Numbered from the stretch's first letter, positions 9,068-19,756 are shown. The stretch is DNA of 64,000 nucleotides from Comamonadaceae bacterium (GCA_947378785.1 CANCLK010000005.1:17661-81660), one strand, 5' to 3'. Notes: generated by a model not told the origin, from the letters alone. Made by a program: numbers and translations.

Positions 9068-10378
9068 TTAAAGAGCGACCAGTCGCTCAAGCCGCATCTG
9101 ATCGGCAGTGCTTTCGCGTTCGCGGATCACATGCACCGTCGCCCGATCTACCAACAGCTCGACAGCGCGGCTACGGGTGTTGTAGTTGCTGGACATGCTC
9201 ATGCAGTACGCCCCCGCCGAGAGCACGGCGAGTTGGTCGCCAGACTTGACCGCCAGCGTGCGGTCGCGGCCGATCCAGTCACCGCTTTCGCAGATCGGAC
9301 CGACCACGTCGTAGCGTGCTTCAGGCGTGTCGGTGGGATTCGCCAGCAAGGGCACGATGGCATGAAAGGCTTGGTACATGGCCGGGCGCGGCAAGTCGTT
9401 CATGGCGGCATCAATGATGCAGAAGTTCTTGAGTTCCCCGGGCTTGACGTACAGCACCTCGGTCACACAAACGCCGGCATTGCCGACGAGTGAGCGGCCC
9501 GGCTCGATCATGAGTTTTTTGTGACCGAAACCGCGCTCATCTAGCTTGCGAAGCAGCTGTGCCCACAGCGCGTCAGCCGCTGGTGGTGTGTCGTTGTTGT
9601 AGTTGATGCCGAGGCCGCCGCCGAAGTCGATGTGTGTCAACGCGATGCCGCTGGCCTCGATGCTGGCAACCAGATCCAGCACGCGGTCCATCGCATCAAG
9701 GTAGGGCGTGGCGTCGGTGATTTGTGAGCCAATATGGCAGTCGATGCCGACCACTTGCAAGCCTTTGAGGCTGGCAGCGTGCTGGTAAATCCGCAGGGCA
9801 TCTTCGTGAGCGACGCCAAACTTGTTGTCTTTCAAGCCAGTCGAAATATACGGGTGAGTTTTCGGGTCGACGTTGGGATTCACGCGAATGCTGATGGGGG
9901 CTCGCAGCGCCAGCGACTCGGCTACTGCAGACAGCACATCCAACTCGGCTTCGCTCTCGACATTGAAGCAGCCAATGCCGGCTTGCAAGGCTTGGCGCAT
10001 CTCGCCGCGGGTCTTGCCGACGCCTGAAAAAATGATCTTTGCGGCATCGCCGCCGGCGGCCAAAACCCGTTCAAGTTCACCGCCGGAGACGATGTCAAAA
10101 CCGCAGCCAGCGGAGGCAAACACCTGCAACACGCCGAGCGACGAGTTGGCCTTCATGGCATAGCAAATTTGCGCATGGCGGCCAGCGAAGCCGCGTTGAT
10201 AAGCCGCCAGCGCTGCCAACATAGATGCTTTTGAATAGACAAACAGCGGTGTGCCATGCTCGGCGGCGAGTTGGCTGAGGGCGACGTCTTCGACCTGCAA
10301 CACAGCGCCGTGGTAAGCCACAAAAGGATGTCCCGGCAGGTCTTGGGCAGCGCTTGCGCTTGAAGGTTGATGGCTCAT
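9068..10378 (-). CDS. lysA: Diaminopimelate decarboxylase
   Basis: The PLP-dependent last step of lysine synthesis, meso-diaminopimelate to lysine. The PLP lysine sits in YAMKANSS (about residue 76), and the family blocks HIGSQITD, FGGGLGINY and CESGDWIGRDR are present. The start at 10378 gives 436 residues and begins MSHQPSS; its ATG overlaps the lptM stop (ATGA), indicating translational coupling. The open frame extends upstream by 62 codons, but that part is out-of-frame lptM sequence. The lptM-lysA order is common in proteobacteria. Confidence 0.95.
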   Translation of the reverse strand: MSHQPSSASAAQDLPGHPFVAYHGAVLQVEDVALSQLAAEHGTPLFVYSKASMLAALAAYQRGFAGRHAQICYAMKANSSLGVLQVFASAGCGFDIVSGGELERVLAAGGDAAKIIFSGVGKTRGEMRQALQAGIGCFNVESEAELDVLSAVAESLALRAPISIRVNPNVDPKTHPYISTGLKDNKFGVAHEDALRIYQHAASLKGLQVVGIDCHIGSQITDATPYLDAMDRVLDLVASIEASGIALTHIDFGGGLGINYNNDTPPAADALWAQLLRKLDERGFGHKKLMIEPGRSLVGNAGVCVTEVLYVKPGELKNFCIIDAAMNDLPRPAMYQAFHAIVPLLANPTDTPEARYDVVGPICESGDWIGRDRTLAVKSGDQLAVLSAGAYCMSMSSNYNTRSRAVELLVDRATVHVIRERESTADQMRLERLVAL

Positions 10379-10668
10379 TGGGCTTGTTGGGGGACTGCGG
10401 CTGGCCGGTAAGGCGCATCCGGAATGCTTGGCGCCGGAGTGAAGGCGGCAGGTGGGATGGGTTTGGACGTGGGGAGGGTTGGCTGCGGGTACGGCAGCGT
10501 CTGAAGCGGCGGGGGCTGTCCGGGTAGAAACAGCGGCCCTTTTTGGCCGCAGCCGACCAGACATGCGGTGAACAAGACGCCGACCATGGCGGCGCCAAGG
10601 CCTTGTGGTCTGAACGACAAAGCGTGACGGCCTAAAATTTGGGCGTGAATTTGAAGTGAAGCAAACAT
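10375..10668 (-). CDS. lptM: LptM-type small lipoprotein
   Basis: A short protein of about 97 residues (formerly YifL) with an N-terminal hydrophobic segment and a lipobox ending [21 protein letters not shown] is the hallmark of LptM, which helps assemble the LptDE lipopolysaccharide translocon in the outer membrane. After the lipidated cysteine it is a proline-rich tail. The start at 10668 is the first ATG of the divergent gap with cyaY; an internal ATG at 10587 is an alternative. It overlaps lysA by four bases. Confidence 0.8.
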   Translation of the reverse strand: MFASLQIHAQILGRHALSFRPQGLGAAMVGVLFTACLVGCGQKGPLFLPGQPPPLQTLPYPQPTLPTSKPIPPAAFTPAPSIPDAPYRPAAVPQQAQ

Positions 10669-10680
10669 GATGGGATTGTA

Positions 10681-11013
10681 ATGAGCGACTTGGAATACTT
10701 GGACAGTGCAGAAGCCGTTCTGCAAGCCGTGGAAATAGCCTGCGACCGGATCAACGATGAGTCGGATGCCGATGTCGACAACCAGCGCACCGGCGGCATG
10801 GTGACGCTGACGTTTGAAAACCGCAGCCAGATCATCATCAACCTGCAAAAACCCTTGCAAGAAATATGGCTGGCCGCGCGGGCCGGCGGTTTTCATTACA
10901 AGTACGCGTCAGGTCAGTGGCTTGACACTAAAACAGCGAGTGAATTTTTCACTGACTTGTCCCGCTACGCCAGCGAGCAAGCGGGCCAGCCATTGCACTT
11001 TAGCGCTGCTTAA
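10681..11013 (+). CDS. cyaY: Frataxin-like iron protein CyaY
   Basis: A 110-residue bacterial frataxin that binds iron through an acidic first helix ([25 protein letters not shown]) and modulates Fe-S cluster assembly on IscS. The strand motif [19 protein letters not shown] and the block [14 protein letters not shown] are family signatures. It starts only 12 bases from the divergent lptM start, so the two share a very short promoter region. It is convergent with mrcA, with a 4-base overlap of the two reading frames at their ends. Confidence 0.93.
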   Translation: MSDLEYLDSAEAVLQAVEIACDRINDESDADVDNQRTGGMVTLTFENRSQIIINLQKPLQEIWLAARAGGFHYKYASGQWLDTKTASEFFTDLSRYASEQAGQPLHFSAA

Positions 11014-13436
11014 TTTTTAAACAGATCCAAGATGCGCCGGCGTTCGTCTGAGGGTGGCAACACCTGTATTTGAGCGCCCGGCTTGCCTGCATCACCTGGC
11101 AGGCCTGACGGGCGACCCTCAATGCCCATGCTGCTGATACCGGCGCCACGTGCATATTCTTCGTAAAACCATTCGCCATCGATATTGACCACGCCTGCAG
11201 GCACTGGCAAGTCGACGACAGGCGTTGATTTCAGCGCTGTTTCCATGAAGTTGATCCAGATCGGTAAGCTCAAGCCGCCACCGGTCTCACGGTCGCCCAG
11301 TTTTTTCGGCTTGTCATAGCCCATCCAGACCGCCGCCGTCAGTGTCGGCTGGTAGCCGACAAACCATGTGTCGATGGAGTCGTTGGTGGTGCCTGTCTTG
11401 CCATAAAGATCGGGGCGTTTGAGCATGGCCTGTGCTCTGGCGGCGGTACCCGAACGCGTCACTTCTTGCAGCAGGCTGGACATGATGAATGCATTGCGCG
11501 GCTCAATCGCACGGGTGCTTTCCTCGCGCACCGGGGTTGGTGTTTCCACCAGCGTGCGGCCTTGCTGATCGGTGATCTTCGTGATCAGGTAAGGGTTGAT
11601 GCGATAGCCGCCGTTGCCAAAGACTGAATAAGCTGTGGCCATCTGCATCGGCGTGACCGAGCCGGCACCCAGAGCCATCGTCAGGTAAGCCGGATGTTTG
11701 TCCGCTTCGAAGCCGAAACGACCGATCCAGTCCTGGGCATTTTGCGTGCCAACGGCTTGCAAAATTCGGATCGAGATCATGTTCTTGGATTTTTTCAAGG
11801 CTGTCCGCATGCTCATCGGACCCTCAAAAGTTCCATCGTAATTTTTTGGTTCCCACGGCTGGCCGCCGGTCACCCCTGAGTCAAAAAACAAGGGTGCGTC
11901 ATTGATGATGGTCGCCGGCGTGAAGCCTTTTTCAAGTGCGGCTGAATAGATGAATGGTTTGAAGCTGGAACCCGGCTGGCGCCACGCTTGCGTCACGTGG
12001 TTGTACTTGTTTTTACCGAAATCGAAGCCGCCGACCAGTGCGCGGATGGCGCCATCGCGAGGGTCCAGTGCCACAAACGCGCCCTCGACTTCAGGTAACT
12101 GCGTGATTTCCCATGTGTTTTTATCGGTTTTTGCGACGCGAATCAATGCACCGCGGCGCAGCCTGATGTTGGCCGGGGCTTTGTCACTCAAGCCCGATTG
12201 GGCGGGCTTGAGGCCATCGCCCGTGATCACGACTGACTCGCCATTCTGCCGCACAGCAGTGATTTTTTTCGGTCCTGCGTCAAGGACGACCGCAGACATC
12301 ACATCGCCGTTGTCCGGGCTGTCGACGAGCGCGTCGTCAATCACGTCTTCGGCTTCTTTCGGGTCATCAGGCAAGGTCAGGAATTTTTCCGGTCCACGGT
12401 AAATCTGACGCCGTTCAAAATCCATGATGCCCTTGCGCAGTGACTTGTACGCAGCGGACTGGTCAACAGAGGACAAGGTGGTGTAAACGTTCAGTCCGCG
12501 GGTGTAAGTCTCATCGCCGTACTGGTTGAAAACGAGTTGGCGAGCGGTCTCGGCGACGAACTCGGCATGGACACGTCCGTCGTTGCCACCGCGTCGGATT
12601 TTCAGCTCTTCTTTTTTGGCAGCGGCCGCTTGTGTGCTGGTGATGAAGTTGTTTTCCTCCATGCGATCCAAGATGTAGAGTTGCCGCGAACGTGCCCTCT
12701 GCAGGTTGTTGATGGGGTTGTTGGCGGAGGGCGCTTTGGGCAGTCCCGCCAGCATGGCGGCTTCTGCGATGCTGATGTCTTTGAGCGGCTTTCCGAAATA
12801 AGTTTCTGATGCAGCGGCAAAGCCATAAGCCCGTTGACCCAGAAAAATCTGGTTCATGTAGATCTCAAGAATCTGGTCCTTGGTCAGCATGTGCTCAAGT
12901 TTGAAGGTCAGCAAAATTTCGTAAATCTTGCGGGTGTAGCTCTTCTCTGCAGACAGGTAAGCATTGCGCGCGACTTGCATGGTGATGGTCGACGCACCTT
13001 GACTTTTAGAGCGGCCGACGTTGGCCAGGCCGGCGCGAATCACGCCCAAGTAATCGACGCCACCGTGCTGAAAAAAGCGCGCATCCTCAATCGCCAGAAC
13101 GGCGTCTTTCATGACTTGCGGGATGTCCTTGATGGGCGTTAGGCTGCGCCGCTCTTCACCGAACTCGCCAATCAGCACGCCATCTGCGGAGAACACGCGC
13201 ATGGGGAGTTTGGGCCGGTAGTTCGACAGGTCTGAAATGTCTGGCAAATTGGGATACGCCACCGACAGCGCGACAGCAATCACCAGCAGCAAGCCCAGCC
13301 CGCCGGCGACTGCCAAGCCTGTCGCCCAGATGATCAGACGGATCACGATATGACGTGCGCTGTCTGGCGGAGTGGCAGAGGGTTTGGCGGTTGAGTTTTT
13401 TGGAAGCATGAGTTCGATCTTAGGGCACCGAGACAT
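11010..13436 (-). CDS. mrcA: Bifunctional penicillin-binding protein 1A
   Basis: Class A PBP: it polymerises glycan and cross-links peptides of peptidoglycan at the inner membrane. The order is an N-terminal membrane anchor (about residues 28-57), a GT51 glycosyltransferase domain ([13 protein letters not shown], then [12 protein letters not shown]), then a transpeptidase domain with SSFK (catalytic Ser), SKN and KTGT motifs. The assigned length is 808 residues; a second ATG nine codons in (13409) is an equally plausible start. It is divergent from pilMNOPQ across an AT-rich gap, the usual mrcA/ponA-pilM arrangement. Confidence 0.93.
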   Translation of the reverse strand: MSRCPKIELMLPKNSTAKPSATPPDSARHIVIRLIIWATGLAVAGGLGLLLVIAVALSVAYPNLPDISDLSNYRPKLPMRVFSADGVLIGEFGEERRSLTPIKDIPQVMKDAVLAIEDARFFQHGGVDYLGVIRAGLANVGRSKSQGASTITMQVARNAYLSAEKSYTRKIYEILLTFKLEHMLTKDQILEIYMNQIFLGQRAYGFAAASETYFGKPLKDISIAEAAMLAGLPKAPSANNPINNLQRARSRQLYILDRMEENNFITSTQAAAAKKEELKIRRGGNDGRVHAEFVAETARQLVFNQYGDETYTRGLNVYTTLSSVDQSAAYKSLRKGIMDFERRQIYRGPEKFLTLPDDPKEAEDVIDDALVDSPDNGDVMSAVVLDAGPKKITAVRQNGESVVITGDGLKPAQSGLSDKAPANIRLRRGALIRVAKTDKNTWEITQLPEVEGAFVALDPRDGAIRALVGGFDFGKNKYNHVTQAWRQPGSSFKPFIYSAALEKGFTPATIINDAPLFFDSGVTGGQPWEPKNYDGTFEGPMSMRTALKKSKNMISIRILQAVGTQNAQDWIGRFGFEADKHPAYLTMALGAGSVTPMQMATAYSVFGNGGYRINPYLITKITDQQGRTLVETPTPVREESTRAIEPRNAFIMSSLLQEVTRSGTAARAQAMLKRPDLYGKTGTTNDSIDTWFVGYQPTLTAAVWMGYDKPKKLGDRETGGGLSLPIWINFMETALKSTPVVDLPVPAGVVNIDGEWFYEEYARGAGISSMGIEGRPSGLPGDAGKPGAQIQVLPPSDERRRILDLFKN

Positions 13437-13582
13437 TATAAAAATGCTCGGCAGTTCTAGGGGTCTATGGGCGTCAGGGGGTCTGGCGTGAATGACGCTG
13501 ATTGTAAAAAATGTAATTAATATGGATAAATAAAAACAAAATTTGCCATAATTGCCGTGTTTATAAACACTTTGGTACTAAT

Positions 13583-14596
13583 TTGAGGCGAATTTTCAAA
13601 GCAAGCCCCAAGCCGCTGATTGGTTTGGACATGGGCTCCACCAGCTTGAAATGGGTGGAATTGGCTCAGGATGACAACTCAACGCTGATTCTGGAGCGCT
13701 GCATCATGGAGCCGCTGGAGACTGGCTGGATTGTGGCAGGTCGCATAGAACAATTTGACGAGGTGGCAGCAGCGCTTCAGCGTCTGGTCAAAGCAAGTGA
13801 CAGTGGCAGTCGACAAGTGGCGCTGGCCATGCCGGACTCGGCCGTCATCTTGACAAAAATACGGCTGCCGTCCGACATGGGGGAGGTCGAGCTGGTGCGA
13901 CAAGTGGGGTTGGAAGTTGAGCGGCTGAGTGGCCAACCCTTGGCGGATATGAGTGTCGACTATTCGGTTCAGGGGCGGACTCCGGCGGCCGAGGCCAGCG
14001 GTGAGGTCGGCGTCCGGATTGCTGCTTCGACCAAGGTCATGGTGCAAGATCGGCTGGGACTTGCCGAGGCGGCAGGCCTTGAGCCCGTCGTCGTGGATGT
14101 CGATGGTGAGGCCTCAATGCAAGCCGCACAACGGCTGATCGGCGCTCTTTATCCGGCATCTGCCAACCCGGTGGTGGCTCTCATACAAGTTGGGGCCGAG
14201 GGTTACAGTTTTCAGGTCACGCATCAGGGCGTAGTGATTCATGTAAAACGCACGATTGGCGATGACCCTCAATGGGCTGATCTCAGCATGCAAGCGGTTT
14301 TACAGCCCTTCATCACGTCACTGGCCGATGACCTTGCCAGTGACCTAGACGGTTTCCTGTCGGTCTCTTCTTTTCGGAAGTTAGACGCCATCTTGCTGGC
14401 CGGTGGCTCAGCGGTGCTACCCGGCTTGCAGGTCGAAATCAAGCGGCGGACATTTGCTGACTGCGTGCTGGTGGACCCCTTCAGTGGGATGCGGGTCAGC
14501 GAGGCCATTCAAAGCAGCCCCATGTCGTTCGGCGTGCGTGCAAGTATGTTGACGGCCTGTGGTCTGGCCTTGCGGCGGTTCAACGGCGCATGCTGA
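13583..14596 (+). CDS. pilM: Type IV pilus inner membrane platform protein PilM
   Basis: A 337-residue actin-fold cytoplasmic protein that binds ATP and the PilN N-terminus. The opening PLIGLDMGSTSLKWVEL is the nucleotide-binding phosphate-1 motif, and LLAGGSAVLPGL near residue 275 is the adenosine-side motif. The only fitting start is TTG at 13583, with no strong Shine-Dalgarno, so expression may be weak or the start may be misplaced. It overlaps pilN by seven bases and opens the pilMNOPQ operon. Confidence 0.92.
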   Translation: MRRIFKASPKPLIGLDMGSTSLKWVELAQDDNSTLILERCIMEPLETGWIVAGRIEQFDEVAAALQRLVKASDSGSRQVALAMPDSAVILTKIRLPSDMGEVELVRQVGLEVERLSGQPLADMSVDYSVQGRTPAAEASGEVGVRIAASTKVMVQDRLGLAEAAGLEPVVVDVDGEASMQAAQRLIGALYPASANPVVALIQVGAEGYSFQVTHQGVVIHVKRTIGDDPQWADLSMQAVLQPFITSLADDLASDLDGFLSVSSFRKLDAILLAGGSAVLPGLQVEIKRRTFADCVLVDPFSGMRVSEAIQSSPMSFGVRASMLTACGLALRRFNGAC

Positions 14597-15204
14597 TCAA
14601 TTTTTTACCGCATCGGGAATGGGCGTTGGCACGACAGCGCCAACAATTCGCCGTATCCATGGCGGTGGCAGCGCTATTGGGACTGTTCATGGCCGCGGGC
14701 CTTTGTACTTGGCTGGAGCAGCAACTGAGCGTGCAAAGGGATGCCAATACCATTCTCAAACAGGCCATCAAGGCGGTTGACGTGCAACTCAAGATGAAGG
14801 CCAAGGTGAAGGCAGATATTGGCACGCTGAGTTTGCGTGCCACAACGCTCCAGGCTTTGCAGGACGAAAGTCAACTGGCGGCGATTTGGCTGGACGAGGT
14901 GGTTGGGTTCTTGCCTGAAGGCCTGTATCTGACCGCACTGAAGCAGGATGGCAACACTGTTCGCATCGACGGCGTTGCCCGATCCAGTGAGGAGGTGTTT
15001 GAGCTGTTGCGTGAGATGGCAAGTCAGGGTCAATGGCTGGCGAGGCCTGAATTGATCGAGGTAGCAGCTACACCTTTGAGTCAGGATGGCTTCGCGCTGG
15101 TGGGCACGCCCATGGGGACGCCCTTTTCCATGAAAGCCCAGCTCAAGCGCCCTGAGCTGCAAACGGATGCCGATGGTCACCATCTTGCTGCTGGCACTGA
15201 CTGA
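14590..15204 (+). CDS. pilN: Type IV pilus assembly protein PilN
   Basis: A 204-residue bitopic inner membrane protein. It begins MLINFLPHREWA, the conserved N-terminal INLLPWR-like peptide that docks into PilM, followed by one membrane helix (about residues 24-44), a coiled coil and a periplasmic ferredoxin-like domain that pairs with PilO. The start overlaps the pilM stop. Part of the alignment subcomplex connecting the motor to the secretin. Confidence 0.9.
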   Translation: MLINFLPHREWALARQRQQFAVSMAVAALLGLFMAAGLCTWLEQQLSVQRDANTILKQAIKAVDVQLKMKAKVKADIGTLSLRATTLQALQDESQLAAIWLDEVVGFLPEGLYLTALKQDGNTVRIDGVARSSEEVFELLREMASQGQWLARPELIEVAATPLSQDGFALVGTPMGTPFSMKAQLKRPELQTDADGHHLAAGTD

Positions 15205-15222
15205 GTCACAGGGGAAGAACAC

Positions 15223-15849
15223 ATGCTCAACTCTGTAAAAGATCTGTGGCGCAGCATTCAAGACATGGACCGCAATGCACCGATGGCGTGGCCGATCTGG
15301 CTGCGCCAATGGGTCTATGCCTTAGTCTGTGCGGCATTTTTCGGTTTGCTTTGGGGTCTGTGGCTGTCATCTGTCCATCAAGCGTTGACGCATGCAGAGG
15401 TGACACAAGAGCGGCTGAAAACCGAATTCAGCGCTAAGTTGCGCCGCGTCGCGCCGTTGTCCGATTTGCAAGAACAACGATCCATGTTGGAACAGCGACT
15501 GCTGGAACTTGAAAAGCAGTTGCCTGATGAGCACGGCATGGCTATTTTGTTAGCGGACATGAGCCGTGCCGGTCGAGCCCGTCACTTGCGGTTCGAGTTG
15601 CTGCGACCGGCCGCATTGAAACGTCACCAGACCTACGCGCAACAGGACATCAATTTGCGCGTGGTCGGCCGATATCACGATCTGGCGGGGTTTACCGCCG
15701 ACATGGCAGGGTTAGCGTGGTTGGTCTCCATTCAGAGCTTCACGATGCTGCCAGCACACGACGGTGTGCTGGTGATGGATGCCGTGGTTCGGACTCTGGG
15801 TCCGCCCGGCGCGGTGCCAACCCAAGCTTTAGAAAAAGGTGCAACTTGA
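15223..15849 (+). CDS. pilO: Type IV pilus assembly protein PilO
   Basis: A 208-residue bitopic protein: a short cytoplasmic stretch, a membrane helix at about residues 28-48, a coiled coil (LQEQRSMLEQRLLELEKQL) and a periplasmic domain that heterodimerises with PilN. GGGGAAGAA-type purine-rich sequence precedes the ATG. Its TGA overlaps the TTG start of pilP. Confidence 0.9.
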   Translation: MLNSVKDLWRSIQDMDRNAPMAWPIWLRQWVYALVCAAFFGLLWGLWLSSVHQALTHAEVTQERLKTEFSAKLRRVAPLSDLQEQRSMLEQRLLELEKQLPDEHGMAILLADMSRAGRARHLRFELLRPAALKRHQTYAQQDINLRVVGRYHDLAGFTADMAGLAWLVSIQSFTMLPAHDGVLVMDAVVRTLGPPGAVPTQALEKGAT

Positions 15850-16397
15850 AAATTAATTCATTCACAGCACTCTTGTGCATGACATCGGCCGTGGTGGTGT
15901 TGCTGACCGGCTGCGGTGAGACGAACCGAGAGGATTTGCAAGTCTGGATGCAGCGCGAACGCACGCTGCACATGCCGACTGGTCAGCCCATTTCTGCGCC
16001 GACTGACGATCAGGCTCACGCCTACATGTACCAGCAAGGCGTTGAGCCGTTCAGCACGCAACGATTGCTACTCGCTGTCCCTGCGAACGTTGTCATGCCC
16101 GCTAAAGCAACACTGTCAGCAGCGTCGCTGACACGCGTTAGACCTTCGCTGGAGGAGTCACCGCTTGAGGCCATCAGGCTTGTCGGCAGTTTGCAGCGGG
16201 GTGGTGCGGCCTTGGCATTGCTGCGGTGCAAAGGTTTGATCTATTCAGTCCGGGTGGGGGACAGACTCGGCCAAGACCAAGGACGTGTCAGCGACATCAC
16301 CTTGACCCAGCTGCTGTTGCGCGAGGTCGTACTTGATGCGGCTGGTCATGAAACCGAGCGAGTCGTCAGCTTGGCGCTGGTGCCGGAGCCTTCATGA
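15846..16397 (+). CDS. pilP: Type IV pilus lipoprotein PilP
   Basis: About 183 residues with a lipoprotein signal peptide ending LLTGCGETN, then the PilP domain with SPLEAIRLVGSLQRGG and YSVRVGDRLGQDQGRV, which contacts the secretin PilQ. The start is TTG at 15846, overlapping the pilO stop (TTGA); an upstream ATG in the same frame lies inside pilO and would add 43 residues before the signal peptide, so it is rejected. This is the second TTG start in the operon. Confidence 0.88.
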   Translation: MKINSFTALLCMTSAVVVLLTGCGETNREDLQVWMQRERTLHMPTGQPISAPTDDQAHAYMYQQGVEPFSTQRLLLAVPANVVMPAKATLSAASLTRVRPSLEESPLEAIRLVGSLQRGGAALALLRCKGLIYSVRVGDRLGQDQGRVSDITLTQLLLREVVLDAAGHETERVVSLALVPEPS

Positions 16398-17893
16398 ACG
16401 CGATCTTTTCGATGAAAAAACCAAGGTGCCTTTTTGCGGTGATTTCCGTGGTGTTGGGGTTTGCTGTGGCGGTTGATGACGCCCCAGCCGTGGCCAAGAC
16501 CGCCGCGCCTGTCGCTGTGACGGGGCGAACCCCTTCAGACCTCATCACACTGAATTTTCAAAATATCGAAATCCGCGCGCTGCTGCAGGTCATGGCCGAA
16601 TTCACAGGGCTCAATATCGTGGTGTCTGATGGCGTTTCGGGCACGGTGACCTTGCGCTTGAAAGATGTGCCTTGGCAGCAAGCGCTGGAGATTATTTTGG
16701 AATCGCGCGGCTTGGGGATGCTTCAAGTCGGTAATATTTTGCACATTGCGCCCAAAAAAGAACTGGCAGACCGCAAAAAGGGCGATCTTCAAGCTCAGCA
16801 AGCGTTGCAAGTGATGGAGCCGACTCAGACGCAGGAGTTCAGGTTGAATTACGCCAAAGCGGAAGCCGTGTCGCGAAGTCTGAAGGGGGCTGGCGGCACA
16901 GGCGCGGCAGTTGGCATTGGTTCAACACGTATCTTGTCGCCGCGCGGGAGCGTGATGGCCGATGTGCGAACCAATCAGGTTTTTGTGACTGACATTCCTT
17001 CTAAGCTGGCACAGGTTCAGGGTCTGATCCGCCAGCTCGACATCCCTGTCCGGCAGGTTCTGATCGAGGCGCGGATTGTCGAAGCATCAGACGCCTTTGG
17101 CCGATCTATTGGGGTCCGTTTGGGGGGTCGCCCAATCACCCTGAATGGCAGCCGCAATACGCAGTTTGGTGCGACGTACATCGCACCCGATATTTCGCCA
17201 GGTACTGCGTCGGTATTGGGCGGTCATTTTGGCGCCACCACGGGTGACTTCGTGAATTTTCCGGCGGTGTCACAAAGTGGTGCTGTCGCCGCGACCTTTG
17301 CGGTTTCCCTTTTCAATTCCTCGCTCACACGCCTGCTGAATCTTGAAATTTCGGCCATGGAGGCCGATGGCAAGGGAAAGGTGATCTCCAGTCCACGCAT
17401 CGTCACCACCAATCAAGTGAAAGCCCTGATTGAGCAAGGCACGGAGCTGCCCTACCAGACAGGCGGCACGCCGACAACCTCGCCAACGATTGAGTGGCGC
17501 AAGGCCAGTCTGAAGCTAGAAGTCACGCCGCAGATCACCCCAGAAGGCAACATCATCTTGACGCTCGATGTCAACAAGGACACCGTGGGGCAGGTCACCG
17601 CCAATGGTTTTGCCATTGATACAAAGCGAATCCAAACGCAGGTGCTGGTCGAAAATGGTGGCACAGTCGCCATCGGCGGCATTTTTGAAGAGACTGAGCG
17701 CAACGACGACACCAAGGTGCCACTGTTGGGGGATCTGCCTTTCATTGGGGCTTTGTTCCGAAGCCGAACCCTCAGCACCAGCAAGTCTGAAATGCTGGTG
17801 TTCATCACCCCGCAGCTGCTGCCTGAAGGTCTGCCCGCTTCGGCACAAGCGTTGGGAACCGAAGGATGGCCTGGAATGCTAAAGACGCCGTGA
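16394..17893 (+). CDS. pilQ: Type IV pilus secretin PilQ, short form without AMIN domains
   Basis: Outer membrane secretin through which the pilus passes. Signal-peptide-like N-terminus (about 1-28), an N0/secretin-TonB short domain (IRALLQVMAEFTGLNIVVSDGV), one N1 domain (TNQVFVTDIPSKLAQVQGLIRQLDIPVRQVLIEARI) and the secretin barrel ending KVPLLGDLPFIGALFR. At 499 residues it is about 200 shorter than usual PilQ; the AMIN repeats that normally precede the N0 domain are absent. It overlaps pilP by four bases, so the start is well supported and the absence is not a start-site error. Confidence 0.9.
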   Translation: MNAIFSMKKPRCLFAVISVVLGFAVAVDDAPAVAKTAAPVAVTGRTPSDLITLNFQNIEIRALLQVMAEFTGLNIVVSDGVSGTVTLRLKDVPWQQALEIILESRGLGMLQVGNILHIAPKKELADRKKGDLQAQQALQVMEPTQTQEFRLNYAKAEAVSRSLKGAGGTGAAVGIGSTRILSPRGSVMADVRTNQVFVTDIPSKLAQVQGLIRQLDIPVRQVLIEARIVEASDAFGRSIGVRLGGRPITLNGSRNTQFGATYIAPDISPGTASVLGGHFGATTGDFVNFPAVSQSGAVAATFAVSLFNSSLTRLLNLEISAMEADGKGKVISSPRIVTTNQVKALIEQGTELPYQTGGTPTTSPTIEWRKASLKLEVTPQITPEGNIILTLDVNKDTVGQVTANGFAIDTKRIQTQVLVENGGTVAIGGIFEETERNDDTKVPLLGDLPFIGALFRSRTLSTSKSEMLVFITPQLLPEGLPASAQALGTEGWPGMLKTP

Positions 17894-18012
17894 CGGCGTT
17901 GCGAATGGCGCTGCTGACACGGTTATGCTCTCCATCTTTCGGTTGCTGCGTGACAGCAGCTGAGCGAGCACCATCAACCGGCCACCGCACATACTGTCGA
18001 TTTTTAAAACAA

Positions 18013-18555
18013 GTGAACACGAACCCGCAACGAATTGCCTGTGTCGGCTTGCCAGGCTCCGGAAAATCCACGGTCGGCCGCCAACTGGCCCGGCGTATCG
18101 GTTGCCGTTTCATTGACTCAGACCACGTCATTGAGCACCGCATTGGTTCTTCCATTCGCGAATTTTTTGAGCGCGAAGGGGAGCCGGCTTTTCGCGACCT
18201 TGAAGAGACGGTGATCGATGAGTTGACACAGGGTGAGAGTTGCGTGTTGTCGACCGGTGGCGGTGCAGTGTTGCGCCCTCTTAATCGTCAGCATTTGCAT
18301 GCGCGAACCACCACGGTCTACCTGCACTCGGCACCTGAAGAGGTTTTCAGGCGCTTGCGCCATGACCAAAATCGGCCCTTGCTGCAGGTGGCCGATCCCT
18401 TGGTGCGGCTTAAAGAGTTGTATGAGGTGCGCGATCCGCTGTACCGCGAGACGGCGCACCTCGTCATCGAAACTGGCCGGCCGTCGGTGGCCAGTCTGGT
18501 CACCGCCATCATGGTCGAGCTCAAGCTGGAAGCTTGGGAGCCGCCGCGGCCCTGA
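18013..18555 (+). CDS. aroK: Shikimate kinase
   Basis: Phosphorylates shikimate at the 3-position in aromatic amino acid synthesis. From the GTG at 18013 the protein has 180 residues, with Walker [10 protein letters not shown] at about 12-20, a shikimate-binding DSDHVIE, and STGGGAVLR. The open frame extends 49 codons further upstream into pilQ, but that part has no family resemblance. Its usual partner aroB follows directly. Confidence 0.93.
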   Translation: MNTNPQRIACVGLPGSGKSTVGRQLARRIGCRFIDSDHVIEHRIGSSIREFFEREGEPAFRDLEETVIDELTQGESCVLSTGGGAVLRPLNRQHLHARTTTVYLHSAPEEVFRRLRHDQNRPLLQVADPLVRLKELYEVRDPLYRETAHLVIETGRPSVASLVTAIMVELKLEAWEPPRP

Positions 18556-18604
18556 CCACGAGGGCGACAGCATGGGTGAGACCTTGGCCGATACACTTGG
18601 GGCT

Positions 18605-19741
18605 ATGCAAACTGCTCCACTTTCCAAGACAGATTTCCCCGTCACGCAGCAGGTGCGTATTGAGCTCGCTGAGCGCTCCTACGACATCCTCATTGGTAGC
18701 CAACTCTTGGGCCGTCCCGAAACGTATGCCGGCCTGCCGCAGGCCAGCACCGCGCTGATCGTCTCCAACACGACGGTGGCGCCCTTGTATGCGGCGCAAT
18801 TGCAGGCCGCGCTGAAGTCGCATTACGGCAAAGTCTTGCTGGTCAGCTTGCCCGATGGCGAGGTCTACAAAGACTGGCCGACGCTGCAACTGATTTTTGA
18901 CGCCTTGCTGGAAAACAGCTGCGACCGCAAAACTGTTTTGTTTGCCTTGGGTGGCGGCGTGGTCGGCGACATGACCGGTTTTGCGGCCGCCAGCTACATG
19001 CGTGGCGTGCCTTTTGTACAAATCCCTACGACTTTGCTGGCACAAGTGGACTCGTCGGTGGGTGGTAAAACGGCCATCAACCATCCGCTGGGCAAGAACA
19101 TGATTGGCGCTTTCTACCAGCCGCAACGCGTCATTTGCGACTTAGATGTGCTGGCCACTTTGCCGCCGCGTGAACTCAGCGCGGGGCTCGCCGAGATCAT
19201 CAAGTACGGCCCGATCGCTGACATGGATTTTCTCGATTGGATTGACGCGCACATTGATGATTTACGCGCTGGCGACAGTGCGGCACTGGCGCACGCCGTC
19301 AAGCGCAGCTGCGAAATCAAGGCCTTTGTGGTGGGCCAAGACGAACGCGAATCGGGCCTGCGAGCGATCTTGAATTTCGGTCACACCTTTGGCCACGCGA
19401 TTGAGTCGGGCATGGGTTATGGCGCTTGGTTGCATGGCGAAGGCGTTGCTTGCGGCATGGTCATGGCGGCAGAGTTGTCGCAGCGGCTCGGTCTGGTTGA
19501 TGCCGCCTTGGTGGCGCGGTTGCGCCGCTTGGTGGCGCTTGCTGGCTTGCCGACGGTCGGCCCACAACTCGACACGATCGACAACGCCGGGCGCTACATG
19601 GCGCTCATGCGTGTTGATAAAAAGGCCGAGGCTGGTGCGATTAAATTCGTCGTGATCGACCGGCCTGGCAGCGCAGCGGTACGCGGCGCGCCTGATGCGC
19701 TGGTGCGTGAGGTCATCGACGCCTGCTGCGTGCCGGTCTGA
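18605..19741 (+). CDS. aroB: 3-dehydroquinate synthase
   Basis: Converts DAHP to 3-dehydroquinate using NAD and a divalent metal. The motifs [45 protein letters not shown] and the metal-site histidine block [11 protein letters not shown] are all present. ATG at 18605 gives 378 residues; an ATG at 18572 with a GAGGG just upstream would add 11 residues and is possible. It follows aroK within 50 bases in the conserved pil-aroK-aroB-dgt order. Confidence 0.94.
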   Translation: MQTAPLSKTDFPVTQQVRIELAERSYDILIGSQLLGRPETYAGLPQASTALIVSNTTVAPLYAAQLQAALKSHYGKVLLVSLPDGEVYKDWPTLQLIFDALLENSCDRKTVLFALGGGVVGDMTGFAAASYMRGVPFVQIPTTLLAQVDSSVGGKTAINHPLGKNMIGAFYQPQRVICDLDVLATLPPRELSAGLAEIIKYGPIADMDFLDWIDAHIDDLRAGDSAALAHAVKRSCEIKAFVVGQDERESGLRAILNFGHTFGHAIESGMGYGAWLHGEGVACGMVMAAELSQRLGLVDAALVARLRRLVALAGLPTVGPQLDTIDNAGRYMALMRVDKKAEAGAIKFVVIDRPGSAAVRGAPDALVREVIDACCVPV

Positions 19742-19756
19742 GCCCCCATTGCCTGC

